DNA from: Vallitaleaceae bacterium
GTDB taxonomy: Bacteria > Bacillota > Clostridia > Lachnospirales > Vallitaleaceae
DNA length: 5,423 nt
Assembly: GCA_027858555.1 (NCBI GenBank)
Contig: JAQICP010000492.1
Location: 1-5,423 of the forward strand
Reading direction: 5' to 3'
Positions 1 through 5,423 of the stretch are shown piece by piece. Every line of letters starts with the position of its first letter. Position 1 is the stretch's first letter. The notes under the pieces were generated by a model, which had not been told where the DNA came from, did no database searches, and was given only the letters and a program-made list of their open reading frames with translations. The position numbers were made by a program, and so were the translations under genes.

Positions 1-188
1 AATCATATCTAAAAGCAAAAGAATTAAATCTTGAAGACTATGATGCTGGTTCACTATATTTTGTCATCATAGATGGTTTGAAAGCAGAGTTGGTTGATAT
101 GTATCCAGATGAGGATGAAGTGATTATTAATTCCACATGTGAAAGTATATTTGTAAAATATTTTTCACAAGAACCAGTTCAAGATTAA
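1..188 (+). CDS. 3' end of an unrecognised protein gene (partial)
   Basis: An open frame enters from the left edge (first full codon at base 3) and runs 61 codons to a TAA at 186-188; the other two + frames stop within the first 33 bases. The tail is acidic and mixed in character, with a hydrophobic stretch LYFVIIDG, then a cluster of acidic residues (YPDEDE), and it ends in EPVQD. No membrane segment or catalytic motif can be seen, and I do not recognise the family. A GC-rich hairpin terminator begins 23 bp after the stop, which supports this being the real end of a + strand transcription unit. Coding status is fairly secure from the open frame, its codon use and the terminator; function is unknown because most of the gene lies outside the window. 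Confidence 0.7.
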   Translation, partial: SYLKAKELNLEDYDAGSLYFVIIDGLKAELVDMYPDEDEVIINSTCESIFVKYFSQEPVQD

Positions 189-211
189 CAAAATAAATTG
201 TATTTACAAGG

Positions 212-240
212 GGCGATTCCTATTATGGGAGTCGCCTTTT
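212..240 (+). terminator. Rho-independent terminator of the upstream + strand gene
   Basis: GGCGATTCC (212-220) pairs with GGAGTCGCC (228-236) as a 9-bp stem with one G·U pair around a 7-nt loop, and TTTT follows (237-240). The T-run on the + strand assigns it mainly to the gene ending at 188. In the opposite direction the same hairpin is not followed at once by a U-tract, so it is at best a weak terminator for the convergent regulator gene, whose stop codon (239-241) overlaps the T-run. Confidence 0.8.
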
Positions 241-1123
241 ATAAAAGCATTTTAATGAAGATTTTACTGGAATTAGAAATGGGTGTATTTTTGTTTGTAA
301 TAATGCCTAATTGACGAGCAGGTAAGATGTTGTCAATAGGTATGATTGTAAGATTACTAGCTTCTAACAGACAATAATCAGGCACAAATGAGATTCCGAT
401 ACCAATCTTAGCCATATCAATTAACAAATCGATGCTGCCAAGTTCTACATCCGGTTTCAAATCAAACCCTAGACTATTCAGTTTTTTATGTATGTATTCT
501 GACGTCGTGGTGTTTCGCTCAAGCATCAAGATGGGGTGTTTGATCAAGGTCTCTATTGATATGGTATCACCAAACAAATGACTGAATTCATCGTTTCCTA
601 CAAATACATCATGAAACTGTTTCACAGGCTGGATGACCATATTGTTAGTGATATAATCATTTGGTAGGTTGGTAATGATTAAATCCACATGACCTTGTTC
701 TAAGAGATAGACACATTCGATAGAAGTTCGATTAGTCACTTGTATTGTAATATTGGGGTAGACCTGATGGAATTTCTTTAGATAGTCGATAAGGTAATAT
801 CTACATATTGTGTCTGAAGCACCAATGTGTAGTTTACCGGAGTTTAATTTATTGATATCAGATATCTGATTTTGCCCATTCTCTATTAAGTTAAGTGCAG
901 GTTCGATATATCTAAGTAGTGACTTGCCATCAACGGTTAAAGATACTTTTTTAGTGCTTCTGATGAATAATTTAGTATCTAGTCGCTGTTCTAGTACATT
1001 AATGTTCTGAGACACAGCAGACTGTGAAATATAGAGAAGTTTAGCAGCTTTTGAGAAGCTAAGGGTATTAGCCACATGGAAGAATACTTTATATAGTTCT
1101 AGGTTGATATCTTTTTGATTCAT
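239..1123 (-). CDS. LysR-family transcriptional regulator
   Basis: This is a 294-residue protein, the usual length for a LysR-type regulator. An N-terminal winged helix-turn-helix covers about residues 6-65. The classic signature runs from SFSKAAKLLYISQSAVSQ (22-39) through VLEQRLDTKLFIR (43-55), followed by LTVDG (62-66). A linker helix (about 66-90) leads to GKLHIGASD (96-104), the usual opening of the periplasmic-binding-protein-like effector domain that fills the rest; the later segment IGIGISFVP is also typical of this fold. Such proteins usually work as tetramers, bind T-N11-A dyads and respond to a small molecule. The ligand cannot be read from the sequence. The ATG start is supported by GAGGTGA just upstream and a strong promoter. 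The gene is divergent from purL, with 177 bp between start codons, so self-repression and control of purL are reasonable inferences, not demonstrated facts. No frameshift or truncation is seen. Confidence 0.93.
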   Translation of the reverse strand: MNQKDINLELYKVFFHVANTLSFSKAAKLLYISQSAVSQNINVLEQRLDTKLFIRSTKKVSLTVDGKSLLRYIEPALNLIENGQNQISDINKLNSGKLHIGASDTICRYYLIDYLKKFHQVYPNITIQVTNRTSIECVYLLEQGHVDLIITNLPNDYITNNMVIQPVKQFHDVFVGNDEFSHLFGDTISIETLIKHPILMLERNTTTSEYIHKKLNSLGFDLKPDVELGSIDLLIDMAKIGIGISFVPDYCLLEASNLTIIPIDNILPARQLGIITNKNTPISNSSKIFIKMLL

Positions 1124-1126
1124 AAG

Positions 1127-1133
1127 TCACCTC
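1127..1133 (-). promoter_or_regulatory. Ribosome binding site of the LysR gene
   Basis: Read on the - strand this is GAGGTGA. Its GAGG core lies 6 nt before the ATG at 1123-1121, a good match to the anti-Shine-Dalgarno sequence. It fixes the start codon. Confidence 0.8.
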
Positions 1134-1151
1134 ACATATAATCTAACTAAT

Positions 1152-1180
1152 ATTATAGACTTTATTTATCAATTTATCAA
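1152..1180 (-). promoter_or_regulatory. Sigma-A-type promoter of the LysR gene
   Basis: On the - strand TTGATA (1180-1175, 5 of 6 matches to TTGACA) is followed after exactly 17 nt by a perfect TATAAT (1157-1152). Transcription would start near 1145, giving a leader of about 22 nt that contains the ribosome binding site. The -35 box lies inside the dyad 1161-1185, which would suit autorepression. Confidence 0.75.
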
Positions 1181-1185
1181 ATAAA
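1161..1185. promoter_or_regulatory. Candidate LysR-type operator with T-N11-A dyad
   Basis: TTTATTT (1161-1167) and AAATAAA (1179-1185) form a perfect 7-bp inverted repeat separated by 11 bp. The inner T1167 and A1179 therefore make the T-N11-A spacing favoured by LysR-type regulators. The dyad covers the lysR -35 box and part of its spacer. Its core also contains a tandem direct repeat, ATTTATCA twice (1164-1179). The region is very AT-rich, so chance symmetry is a real alternative. Confidence 0.4.
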
Positions 1186-1208
1186 TACTTAGCTACATAT
1201 AAGCTGCG

Positions 1209-1225
1209 CTAATAATTGCTATTAG
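1209..1225. promoter_or_regulatory. Candidate operator: CTAATA-N5-TATTAG palindrome
   Basis: A perfect 6-bp inverted repeat with a 5-bp spacer is centred at 1217, about 54 bp upstream of the inferred purL start of transcription and just upstream of the purL -35 box. The position would suit an activator site. It is not a strict T-N11-A box, and a repeat of this length has a fair chance of occurring at random in 130 AT-rich bases. Confidence 0.25.
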
Positions 1226-1235
1226 GATGACTTAT

Positions 1236-1264
1236 TTTACTTACAATTGTCGGGATGGTATTAT
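1236..1264 (+). promoter_or_regulatory. Extended -10 promoter of purL
   Basis: TGG then TATTAT (1256-1264) gives an extended -10 (TGN plus a 5 of 6 match). TTTACT (1236-1241, 4 of 6) sits 17 nt upstream of the hexamer. Transcription would start near 1271, leaving a leader of about 30 nt, too short for any known purine riboswitch. This position argues against the two in-frame start codons further upstream (TTG at 1247 and ATG at 1265). Confidence 0.55.
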
Positions 1265-1291
1265 ATGAAGGTAAGAAACAAACAATGCTAT

Positions 1292-1296
1292 GGAGG
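1292..1296 (+). promoter_or_regulatory. Ribosome binding site that decides the purL start
   Basis: GGAGG lies 4 nt before the ATG at 1301. The in-frame alternatives at 1247 and 1265 have no comparable site. The protein from 1301 begins MIRRVYVEKK, which matches the expected N-terminus of this family. Confidence 0.8.
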
Positions 1297-1300
1297 CTTT

Positions 1301-4300
1301 ATGATAAGAAGAGTATATGTAGAGAAAAAAGCAGGTTGTAATATAAAAAGTCAACAATTGCTTTCAGACTTAAAAGAACATTTGAATATAGAACATCTAG
1401 ATGATTTGAGAATACTGCAAAGATATGATGTGGATCATATCTCTGATCAGGCATATAAAGAGGCATTACATACTATTTTTTCAGAGCCACAAGTTGATGT
1501 GATCTATGAAGAGCAAGTAAGTCTTAAGCCGAACGAAATTATATTTGGTATTGAATACCTACCAGGTCAATATGACCAAAGAGCTGATTCATGTGAACAG
1601 GCAATTAATATACTCAGTTCAAAAGAAAAAGCTACTGTAAAAGCGGCACTCATGATAACACTAACTGGTAATATGACGCTAAGTGAAGTGGCTAAGATCA
1701 AGCGTTATATTATCAACCCGGTAGATTCAAGAGAGAGTTCACTGGAAAAACCAACAACTCTGGAGATCATCCATGACATACCACAAGATGTGAAGGTTAT
1801 CGATGGTTTCATAGGATTAGATGAACAAGCAGTTGAATTGTTATGGAAAGAGCTTAGACTTGCCATGACTATCAAAGATTTAAAGCATACCCAGCAGTAT
1901 TTCAAAGAAGTCGAGAAGAGAAATCCAACCATCACTGAGATTAGAGTGCTAGACACTTATTGGTCAGACCATTGTAGGCACACTACTTTCCTTACTGCCA
2001 TAAAAGATGTGACCATTGAAGAGGGTAAGTATAATAAGCCTGTTAAAGCCACATATCAACAATATCTTGAAGATAGAGAAGTTGTATATGGCCACAGATT
2101 AGATGAAAAAGATATCTGCTTGATGGATATGGCATTAATGGCCATGAAGAAAATGAGGAAAGAAGGTAAGCTTCTTGATCTTGAGGTTTCTGATGAAATC
2201 AATGCATGCAGTATCATTGTGCCAGTGGATGTTGGCGGCAGCGAAGAAGAATGGTTAGTGATGTTTAAGAATGAAACCCATAATCATCCCACTGAAATAG
2301 AACCATTTGGTGGTGCAGCTACATGTCTGGGTGGTGCTATCAGAGACCCATTATCAGGTCGTTCTTATGTGTATCAAGCCATGCGTGTAACAGGAGCTGC
2401 AGATCCTACTGTTCCAATTGAGGAAACGTTACCTGGCAAATTATCCCAAAGAAAAATAGTCACAGATTCAGCTCATGGTTACAGCTCATACGGTAATCAG
2501 ATAGGACTAGCTACTGGAAAAGTTCAAGAAATATACCATCCAAATTACGTAGCCAAAAGATTAGAGATAGGTGCGGTTATTGCAGCAACCCCAAGAAAGC
2601 ATGTACGAAGAGAAACATCTGATCCAGGTGATATCATTGTTCTACTAGGGGGTCAAACCGGGCGTGATGGTTGTGGTGGTGCTACAGGATCTTCTAAGGA
2701 GCATACCACAGATTCAATTGAAACCTGTGGTGCAGAAGTTCAAAAGGGTAACCCACCGACAGAAAGAAAAATTCAAAGATTATTCAGAGATGAAAAAGTG
2801 GCCACATTAATCAAAAAATGTAACGATTTCGGTGCTGGTGGCGTGTCTGTTGCCATTGGTGAGTTAGCGGATGGTCTTATTATAGACTTAGATCAAGTAC
2901 CCAAAAAGTATGCAGGTTTAGACGGTACTGAACTTGCTATCTCAGAATCACAGGAGCGCATGGCAGTTGTACTAGATCCAAAAGATGTAGCTCAGTTTAT
3001 TGCCTATGCTGATGCTGAGAATCTAGAAGCGCAGGTGGTAGCAGTGGTAACGTTGGAAAAACGTCTGATTATGAAATGGCGTAATCAAGAAATTGTTAAT
3101 GTAGATAGAGGCTTTTTAGATACCAACGGGGCGAATGTAGACACTGATGTCGAAGTTAAAAGCCCTAATGAGAAAAGTTATTTTACTGAGAGAAATGAAA
3201 TTGTGATTGACGATATCAAATCCAAATGGTTAGAGAATCTGGCCGACCTTAATGTGTGTTCTCCAAAAGGGTTGGTTGCGATGTTTGATAGTTCCATAGG
3301 TGCAGGCAGTGTGCTGATGCCATATGGTGGCAAGCATCAATTATCACCAACAGAGGCCATGGTTGCCAAGATTCCTTTAGAAAAAGGAGATACAACAACA
3401 GGTACCATCATGAGTCATGGCTTTAATCCGTATCTTTCTTCATGGAGTCCTTATCATGGTGCTGTTTATAGCATCATCGATTCTGTAGCGAAAGTGGTAG
3501 CAACTGGCGGCGATTATTCTAAGATTCGGTTTACATTTCAAGAGTATTTTAAACGTCTGAATGACGAACCATCAAGATGGGGCCAACCATTTAGTGCCTT
3601 ACTAGGCGCATACTATGCACAGGACCAACTGGGGTTGCCATCAATCGGTGGTAAGGACAGCATGTCAGGTACATTTCATGATATAGATGTGCCACCTACA
3701 CTAGTATCATTTGCTGTTGATGTTGTAGATATCAGAGATGTTATTTCACCAGAATTCAAAGGCGCAGGTCATGATGTGGTCATGGTGCCGTTACTAAGAG
3801 ATGACAGTGAGTTGCCTGATTTCAAAAGGTTAAAGAAAAATTACGCAGCTATCCACCAATTAATCAAGGATAAGAAAATCATATCAGCGCATACCGTTAA
3901 CTATGGGGGTATTGCTGAGGCTGTGAGTAAGATGACTTTTGGTAATTTTATCGGTATTGTAATCAAGGACCGTTTGGATGAAAAAATGTTGTTTCAACCT
4001 GAATATGGTGGACTTGTATTAGAATTAGAAGCAGATGTGGATGTGGATGGGGCGTTTAAAGGCATTGAATATGATCTGATTGGCAAAACTGCCCTTAAAC
4101 CAATAATTGGGTATAGAGATATGCTTCTGAGTGTGGGGACGGCGCTTAAGGCATGGAAGGGGACATTGGAAGATGTATTTAATACCAAAGTAGACAAAAC
4201 AGAATTCACAGAAGATCTGGGAACTGACGTTGTGTCAGTTATTGAGCAAACTTATGCAGCAAATCAAGTGTATGTATGCAAGAATAGGATAGCTAAACCA

Positions 4301-5092
4301 ACTGTATTTATGCCCACTTTCCCAGGGACTAATTGTGAATATGATTCTAAAAAAGCTTTTGAAATGGCTGGCGCAAGCGTAGATATAGAAATATTTAGAA
4401 ACCTTAATCCATCACATATTGAGGAAAGTATAAATGCATTTGTAAAGCATATCAATAAAAGTCAAATTATTATGTTTCCAGGTGGCTTTAGTGCTGGTGA
4501 CGAACCAGAAGGTTCTGGAAAATTCATCGCAACCATATTCAGAAATAAGCAGATTAGAGAAGCTGTCAGAAAATTACTTAACGAACGAGATGGTCTGATT
4601 CTTGGTATCTGTAATGGTTTTCAAGCCTTGGTGAAACTTGGATTGGTGCCATATGGCGATATCGTAGAGGCCGCTTCAGATGCACCGACTTTAACTTATA
4701 ATACAATAGGTCGCCATATATCTTGTATGGTAGATACTAAAATTATCAGTAATAAATCACCATGGTTACAACGTGTTAGTGTAGGAGATATTCACACCAT
4801 CCCAGTATCACATGGTGAAGGCCGGTTTATGATTGATGAAAAAACAGCTAAGCACCTATATGAAAATGGTCAAGTAGCCACTGCTTATGTCAATCCATCA
4901 AAGATAACCACAATGGATATTAGATATAACCCAAATGGTTCCACGTACGCCATTGAAGGTATTACAAGTCCTGATGGTAGGGTCTTTGGTAAAATGGGAC
5001 ATTCAGAAAGAATCGGAAAAAATGTGGCGAAAAATATCATTGGCCAACAAGATCAACAGATATTTAAATCTGGTGTTAATTACTGGCGTTAA
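1301..5092 (+). CDS. purL: Phosphoribosylformylglycinamidine (FGAM) synthase, large single-chain form
   Basis: This cytosolic enzyme makes FGAM from FGAR, ATP and glutamine, the fourth step of de novo purine synthesis. The chain has 1263 residues, normal for the single-chain form that in Clostridia replaces separate PurS, PurL and PurQ. In order I see: a PurS-like N-terminus beginning RRVYVEKK (about 1-150); a linker with YWSDHCRH (220-227); the first AIRS-like half with FKNETHNHPTE (322-332), GGQTGRDG (450-457), NDFGAGG (508-514) and SESQERM (548-554); a second, degenerate AIRS-like half with FDSSIGAGS (662-670) and GGKDSMSG (783-790); and a class I glutaminase domain from about 1000 with PTFPGTNCE (1005-1013), FPGGFSAGDEPEGSG (1059-1073) and GICNGFQ (1102-1108). 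Cys1104 is the expected nucleophile. By analogy with enterobacterial PurL, His1234 and Glu1236 in GHSER complete the triad. All catalytic motifs are intact. The start at 1301 rests on GGAGG and the family N-terminus. It appears to be transcribed alone. Confidence 0.97.
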   Translation: MIRRVYVEKKAGCNIKSQQLLSDLKEHLNIEHLDDLRILQRYDVDHISDQAYKEALHTIFSEPQVDVIYEEQVSLKPNEIIFGIEYLPGQYDQRADSCEQAINILSSKEKATVKAALMITLTGNMTLSEVAKIKRYIINPVDSRESSLEKPTTLEIIHDIPQDVKVIDGFIGLDEQAVELLWKELRLAMTIKDLKHTQQYFKEVEKRNPTITEIRVLDTYWSDHCRHTTFLTAIKDVTIEEGKYNKPVKATYQQYLEDREVVYGHRLDEKDICLMDMALMAMKKMRKEGKLLDLEVSDEINACSIIVPVDVGGSEEEWLVMFKNETHNHPTEIEPFGGAATCLGGAIRDPLSGRSYVYQAMRVTGAADPTVPIEETLPGKLSQRKIVTDSAHGYSSYGNQIGLATGKVQEIYHPNYVAKRLEIGAVIAATPRKHVRRETSDPGDIIVLLGGQTGRDGCGGATGSSKEHTTDSIETCGAEVQKGNPPTERKIQRLFRDEKVATLIKKCNDFGAGGVSVAIGELADGLIIDLDQVPKKYAGLDGTELAISESQERMAVVLDPKDVAQFIAYADAENLEAQVVAVVTLEKRLIMKWRNQEIVNVDRGFLDTNGANVDTDVEVKSPNEKSYFTERNEIVIDDIKSKWLENLADLNVCSPKGLVAMFDSSIGAGSVLMPYGGKHQLSPTEAMVAKIPLEKGDTTTGTIMSHGFNPYLSSWSPYHGAVYSIIDSVAKVVATGGDYSKIRFTFQEYFKRLNDEPSRWGQPFSALLGAYYAQDQLGLPSIGGKDSMSGTFHDIDVPPTLVSFAVDVVDIRDVISPEFKGAGHDVVMVPLLRDDSELPDFKRLKKNYAAIHQLIKDKKIISAHTVNYGGIAEAVSKMTFGNFIGIVIKDRLDEKMLFQPEYGGLVLELEADVDVDGAFKGIEYDLIGKTALKPIIGYRDMLLSVGTALKAWKGTLEDVFNTKVDKTEFTEDLGTDVVSVIEQTYAANQVYVCKNRIAKPTVFMPTFPGTNCEYDSKKAFEMAGASVDIEIFRNLNPSHIEESINAFVKHINKSQIIMFPGGFSAGDEPEGSGKFIATIFRNKQIREAVRKLLNERDGLILGICNGFQALVKLGLVPYGDIVEAASDAPTLTYNTIGRHISCMVDTKIISNKSPWLQRVSVGDIHTIPVSHGEGRFMIDEKTAKHLYENGQVATAYVNPSKITTMDIRYNPNGSTYAIEGITSPDGRVFGKMGHSERIGKNVAKNIIGQQDQQIFKSGVNYWR

Positions 5093-5112
5093 TGGTATAC
5101 AAAGTATTAATC

Positions 5113-5118
5113 TATAAT
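5113..5118 (+). promoter_or_regulatory. Candidate -10 box for the structured RNA after purL
   Basis: A perfect TATAAT lies 20 bp after the purL stop and would place a transcript start near 5125, about 10 nt before the first helix of the structured element. No good -35 is seen (best 3 of 6 at 5089-5094) and there is no TGN extension, so an independent promoter is possible but unproven. The element could instead be carried on the purL transcript. Confidence 0.35.
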
Positions 5119-5134
5119 GGATAATGAATCATAT

Positions 5135-5289
5135 AAAACTTTCACGCTAAACCTATTGATAGGCTTATGATTAACACCCTATCAATAGGGGTTACATAGG
5201 ATGTGTTCTCGATATAACCCTAAGCATAATGCTGGGTATTGCTTCGGATACATCCCTGATATAACTTTGGTGTGAAAGTTTTTCTTTTT
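5135..5289 (+). ncRNA. Candidate structured RNA with three-way junction and terminal U-tract
   Basis: Nested inverted repeats fill the gap. P1 pairs 5135-5151 with 5266-5282: 17 bp, 11 of them perfect at the outer end, then two G·U wobbles. P2 pairs 5152-5163 with 5178-5189, a perfect 12-bp stem that starts at the base next to P1. P3 pairs 5191-5208 with 5246-5265: about 17 bp with two G·U pairs, one C×A mismatch and two single-base bulges, including 10 unbroken pairs at 5199-5208 with 5246-5255. P3 again ends at the base next to P1. A smaller stem, P4, lies inside P3 (about 5214-5225 with 5231-5239, two bulges). P1, P2 and P3 thus meet in a junction with one unpaired base (5190). TTTTTCTTTTT (5279-5289) follows. 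I do not recognise it as SRP RNA, 6S RNA, tmRNA, a T-box or a known riboswitch. It could also be a small inverted-repeat mobile element or a complex purL terminator. Confidence 0.6.
5263..5289 (+). terminator. Terminator at the 3' end of the structured element
   Basis: The T-rich run 5279-5289 (T5-C-T5) is preceded by the right arm of the 17-bp P1 helix and also by a local hairpin, AACTTT (5263-5268), loop GGTGTG, AAAGTT (5275-5280). The local stem is weak, with one G-C pair, so efficient termination probably depends on the long-range helix. It would end either the separate RNA or the purL transcript; no other terminator is seen between purL and the next gene. Confidence 0.55.
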
Positions 5290-5311
5290 ACTTTAAGAAC
5301 GCGCGTTTATG

Positions 5312-5320
5312 TGATAAAAT
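5312..5320 (+). promoter_or_regulatory. Extended -10 promoter of the lipoprotein gene
   Basis: TG-A-TAAAAT is an extended -10 with a 5 of 6 hexamer, about 25 bp before the start codon. Only weak -35 matches are seen (TTAAGA at 5293-5298 or TTTAAG at 5292-5297). It lies after the U-tract, suggesting the lipoprotein gene does not depend on read-through from purL. Confidence 0.4.
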
Positions 5321-5332
5321 AATGTTAATTCT

Positions 5333-5339
5333 AGGAGGT
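5333..5339 (+). promoter_or_regulatory. Ribosome binding site of the lipoprotein gene
   Basis: AGGAGGT is a near-perfect Shine-Dalgarno sequence 5 nt before the ATG at 5345 and confirms that start. Confidence 0.85.
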
Positions 5340-5344
5340 AGCAT

Positions 5345-5423
5345 ATGAAAAAATTAATCGTATTATTAGGGGTTATACTTATTTTATCAGGATGCACAAA
5401 AGAGGTAGTAGATGAACCACAAG
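5345..5423 (+). CDS. Lipoprotein, N-terminal fragment
   Basis: Only the first 26 codons are in the window. They encode a lipoprotein signal peptide: basic start MKK, a hydrophobic core (LIVLLGVILIL), and the lipobox LSGC with Cys17 as the predicted lipidated residue. A polar, acidic stretch (TKEVVDEPQ) follows, as is common for the tether after the cysteine. The product should be exported by Sec, lipidated by Lgt, cut by signal peptidase II and anchored to the outer face of the membrane. The mature domain is beyond the edge, so no function or gene name can be given. A strong ribosome binding site and a likely own promoter precede it. Confidence 0.85.
   Translation, partial: MKKLIVLLGVILILSGCTKEVVDEPQ

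Noticed and set aside
1124..1300. Purine, PRPP or ZTP riboswitch, or PurR box, upstream of purL.
   Set aside because: None of the conserved cores was found, no CGAAC box is present, and the inferred leader is only about 30 nt.
1705..1956. Open reading frames on the - strand within purL (also 3994-4209 and 4264-4455) and a + strand frame at 4935-5117.
   Set aside because: These are shadows of the purL coding frame, without ribosome binding sites or recognisable protein features.
4026..4050. Short GATGTG tandem repeat in purL encoding alternating Asp-Val residues.
   Set aside because: Only about two units long, in frame, and consistent with an ordinary acidic loop in the protein.
5152..5189. 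The 12-bp hairpin as a simple terminator for purL.
   Set aside because: It is followed by GGTTACATAGG with no U-tract, so it would not work as a Rho-independent terminator on its own.
5234..5255. Alternative hairpin with a cUUCGg tetraloop (5242-5247) on a GTAT/ATAC stem with outer GG/CC pairs.
   Set aside because: Plausible as a local fold but it needs two bulges and competes with the 10-bp unbroken part of P3, which looks stronger. It could be a folding intermediate.
5201..5275. A 24-codon open frame from ATG at 5201 to TGA at 5273 inside the structured element, with GGGG and AGG upstream (possible leader peptide).
   Set aside because: It is short, contains mixed residues with no repeat of one amino acid as in classic leader peptides, and all of it lies within the paired region, which explains the sequence better. 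Not excluded.
5093..5344. T-box or other tRNA-sensing leader for the lipoprotein gene.
   Set aside because: No T-box sequence (GGNACCGCG type) or AGTA/GGTGG motifs are seen, and a separate promoter appears to lie after the U-tract.

Overview
The window looks like chromosomal DNA of a low-GC Gram-positive bacterium, most likely a member of the Clostridia. The reasons are AT-rich intergenic DNA with good sigma-A-type promoter matches, strong GGAGG-type ribosome binding sites, a clostridial-style LysR regulator, and a single-chain FGAM synthase of the clade usually found in Clostridia (by family knowledge; no search was run).

Layout, left to right. (1) Positions 1-188 are the 3' end of an unrecognised + strand gene. 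A GC-rich hairpin terminator (212-240) follows it. (2) A complete LysR-family regulator lies on the - strand (239-1123). Its stop codon overlaps the U-tract of the convergent terminator. (3) A 177-bp divergent control region (1124-1300) carries a near-consensus promoter for lysR, an extended -10 promoter for purL, and two dyad elements that could be LysR-type operators. (4) A complete, intact, large single-chain phosphoribosylformylglycinamidine synthase (purL) occupies 1301-5092. Its motifs for the PurS-like, linker, tandem AIRS-like and glutaminase parts are all present. No other purine gene is visible in the window. (5) The 252-bp gap 5093-5344 holds a compact inverted-repeat array that folds on paper into a three-way-junction RNA of about 150 nt, closed by a 17-bp helix and followed directly by a U-tract. 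(6) The 5' end of a lipoprotein gene (5345 to the window edge) has its own promoter and ribosome binding site.

How the parts may work together. PurL performs the fourth step of de novo purine synthesis. The divergent LysR protein is the obvious candidate to control itself and perhaps purL, but this is inferred from position only. No purine riboswitch and no PurR-like box (CGAAC core) was seen upstream of purL. The structured element after purL is the most interesting part of the window. It could be a stand-alone small RNA, a structured purL 3' UTR with terminator, or a small mobile element with terminal inverted repeats. I do not recognise it as a known RNA class.
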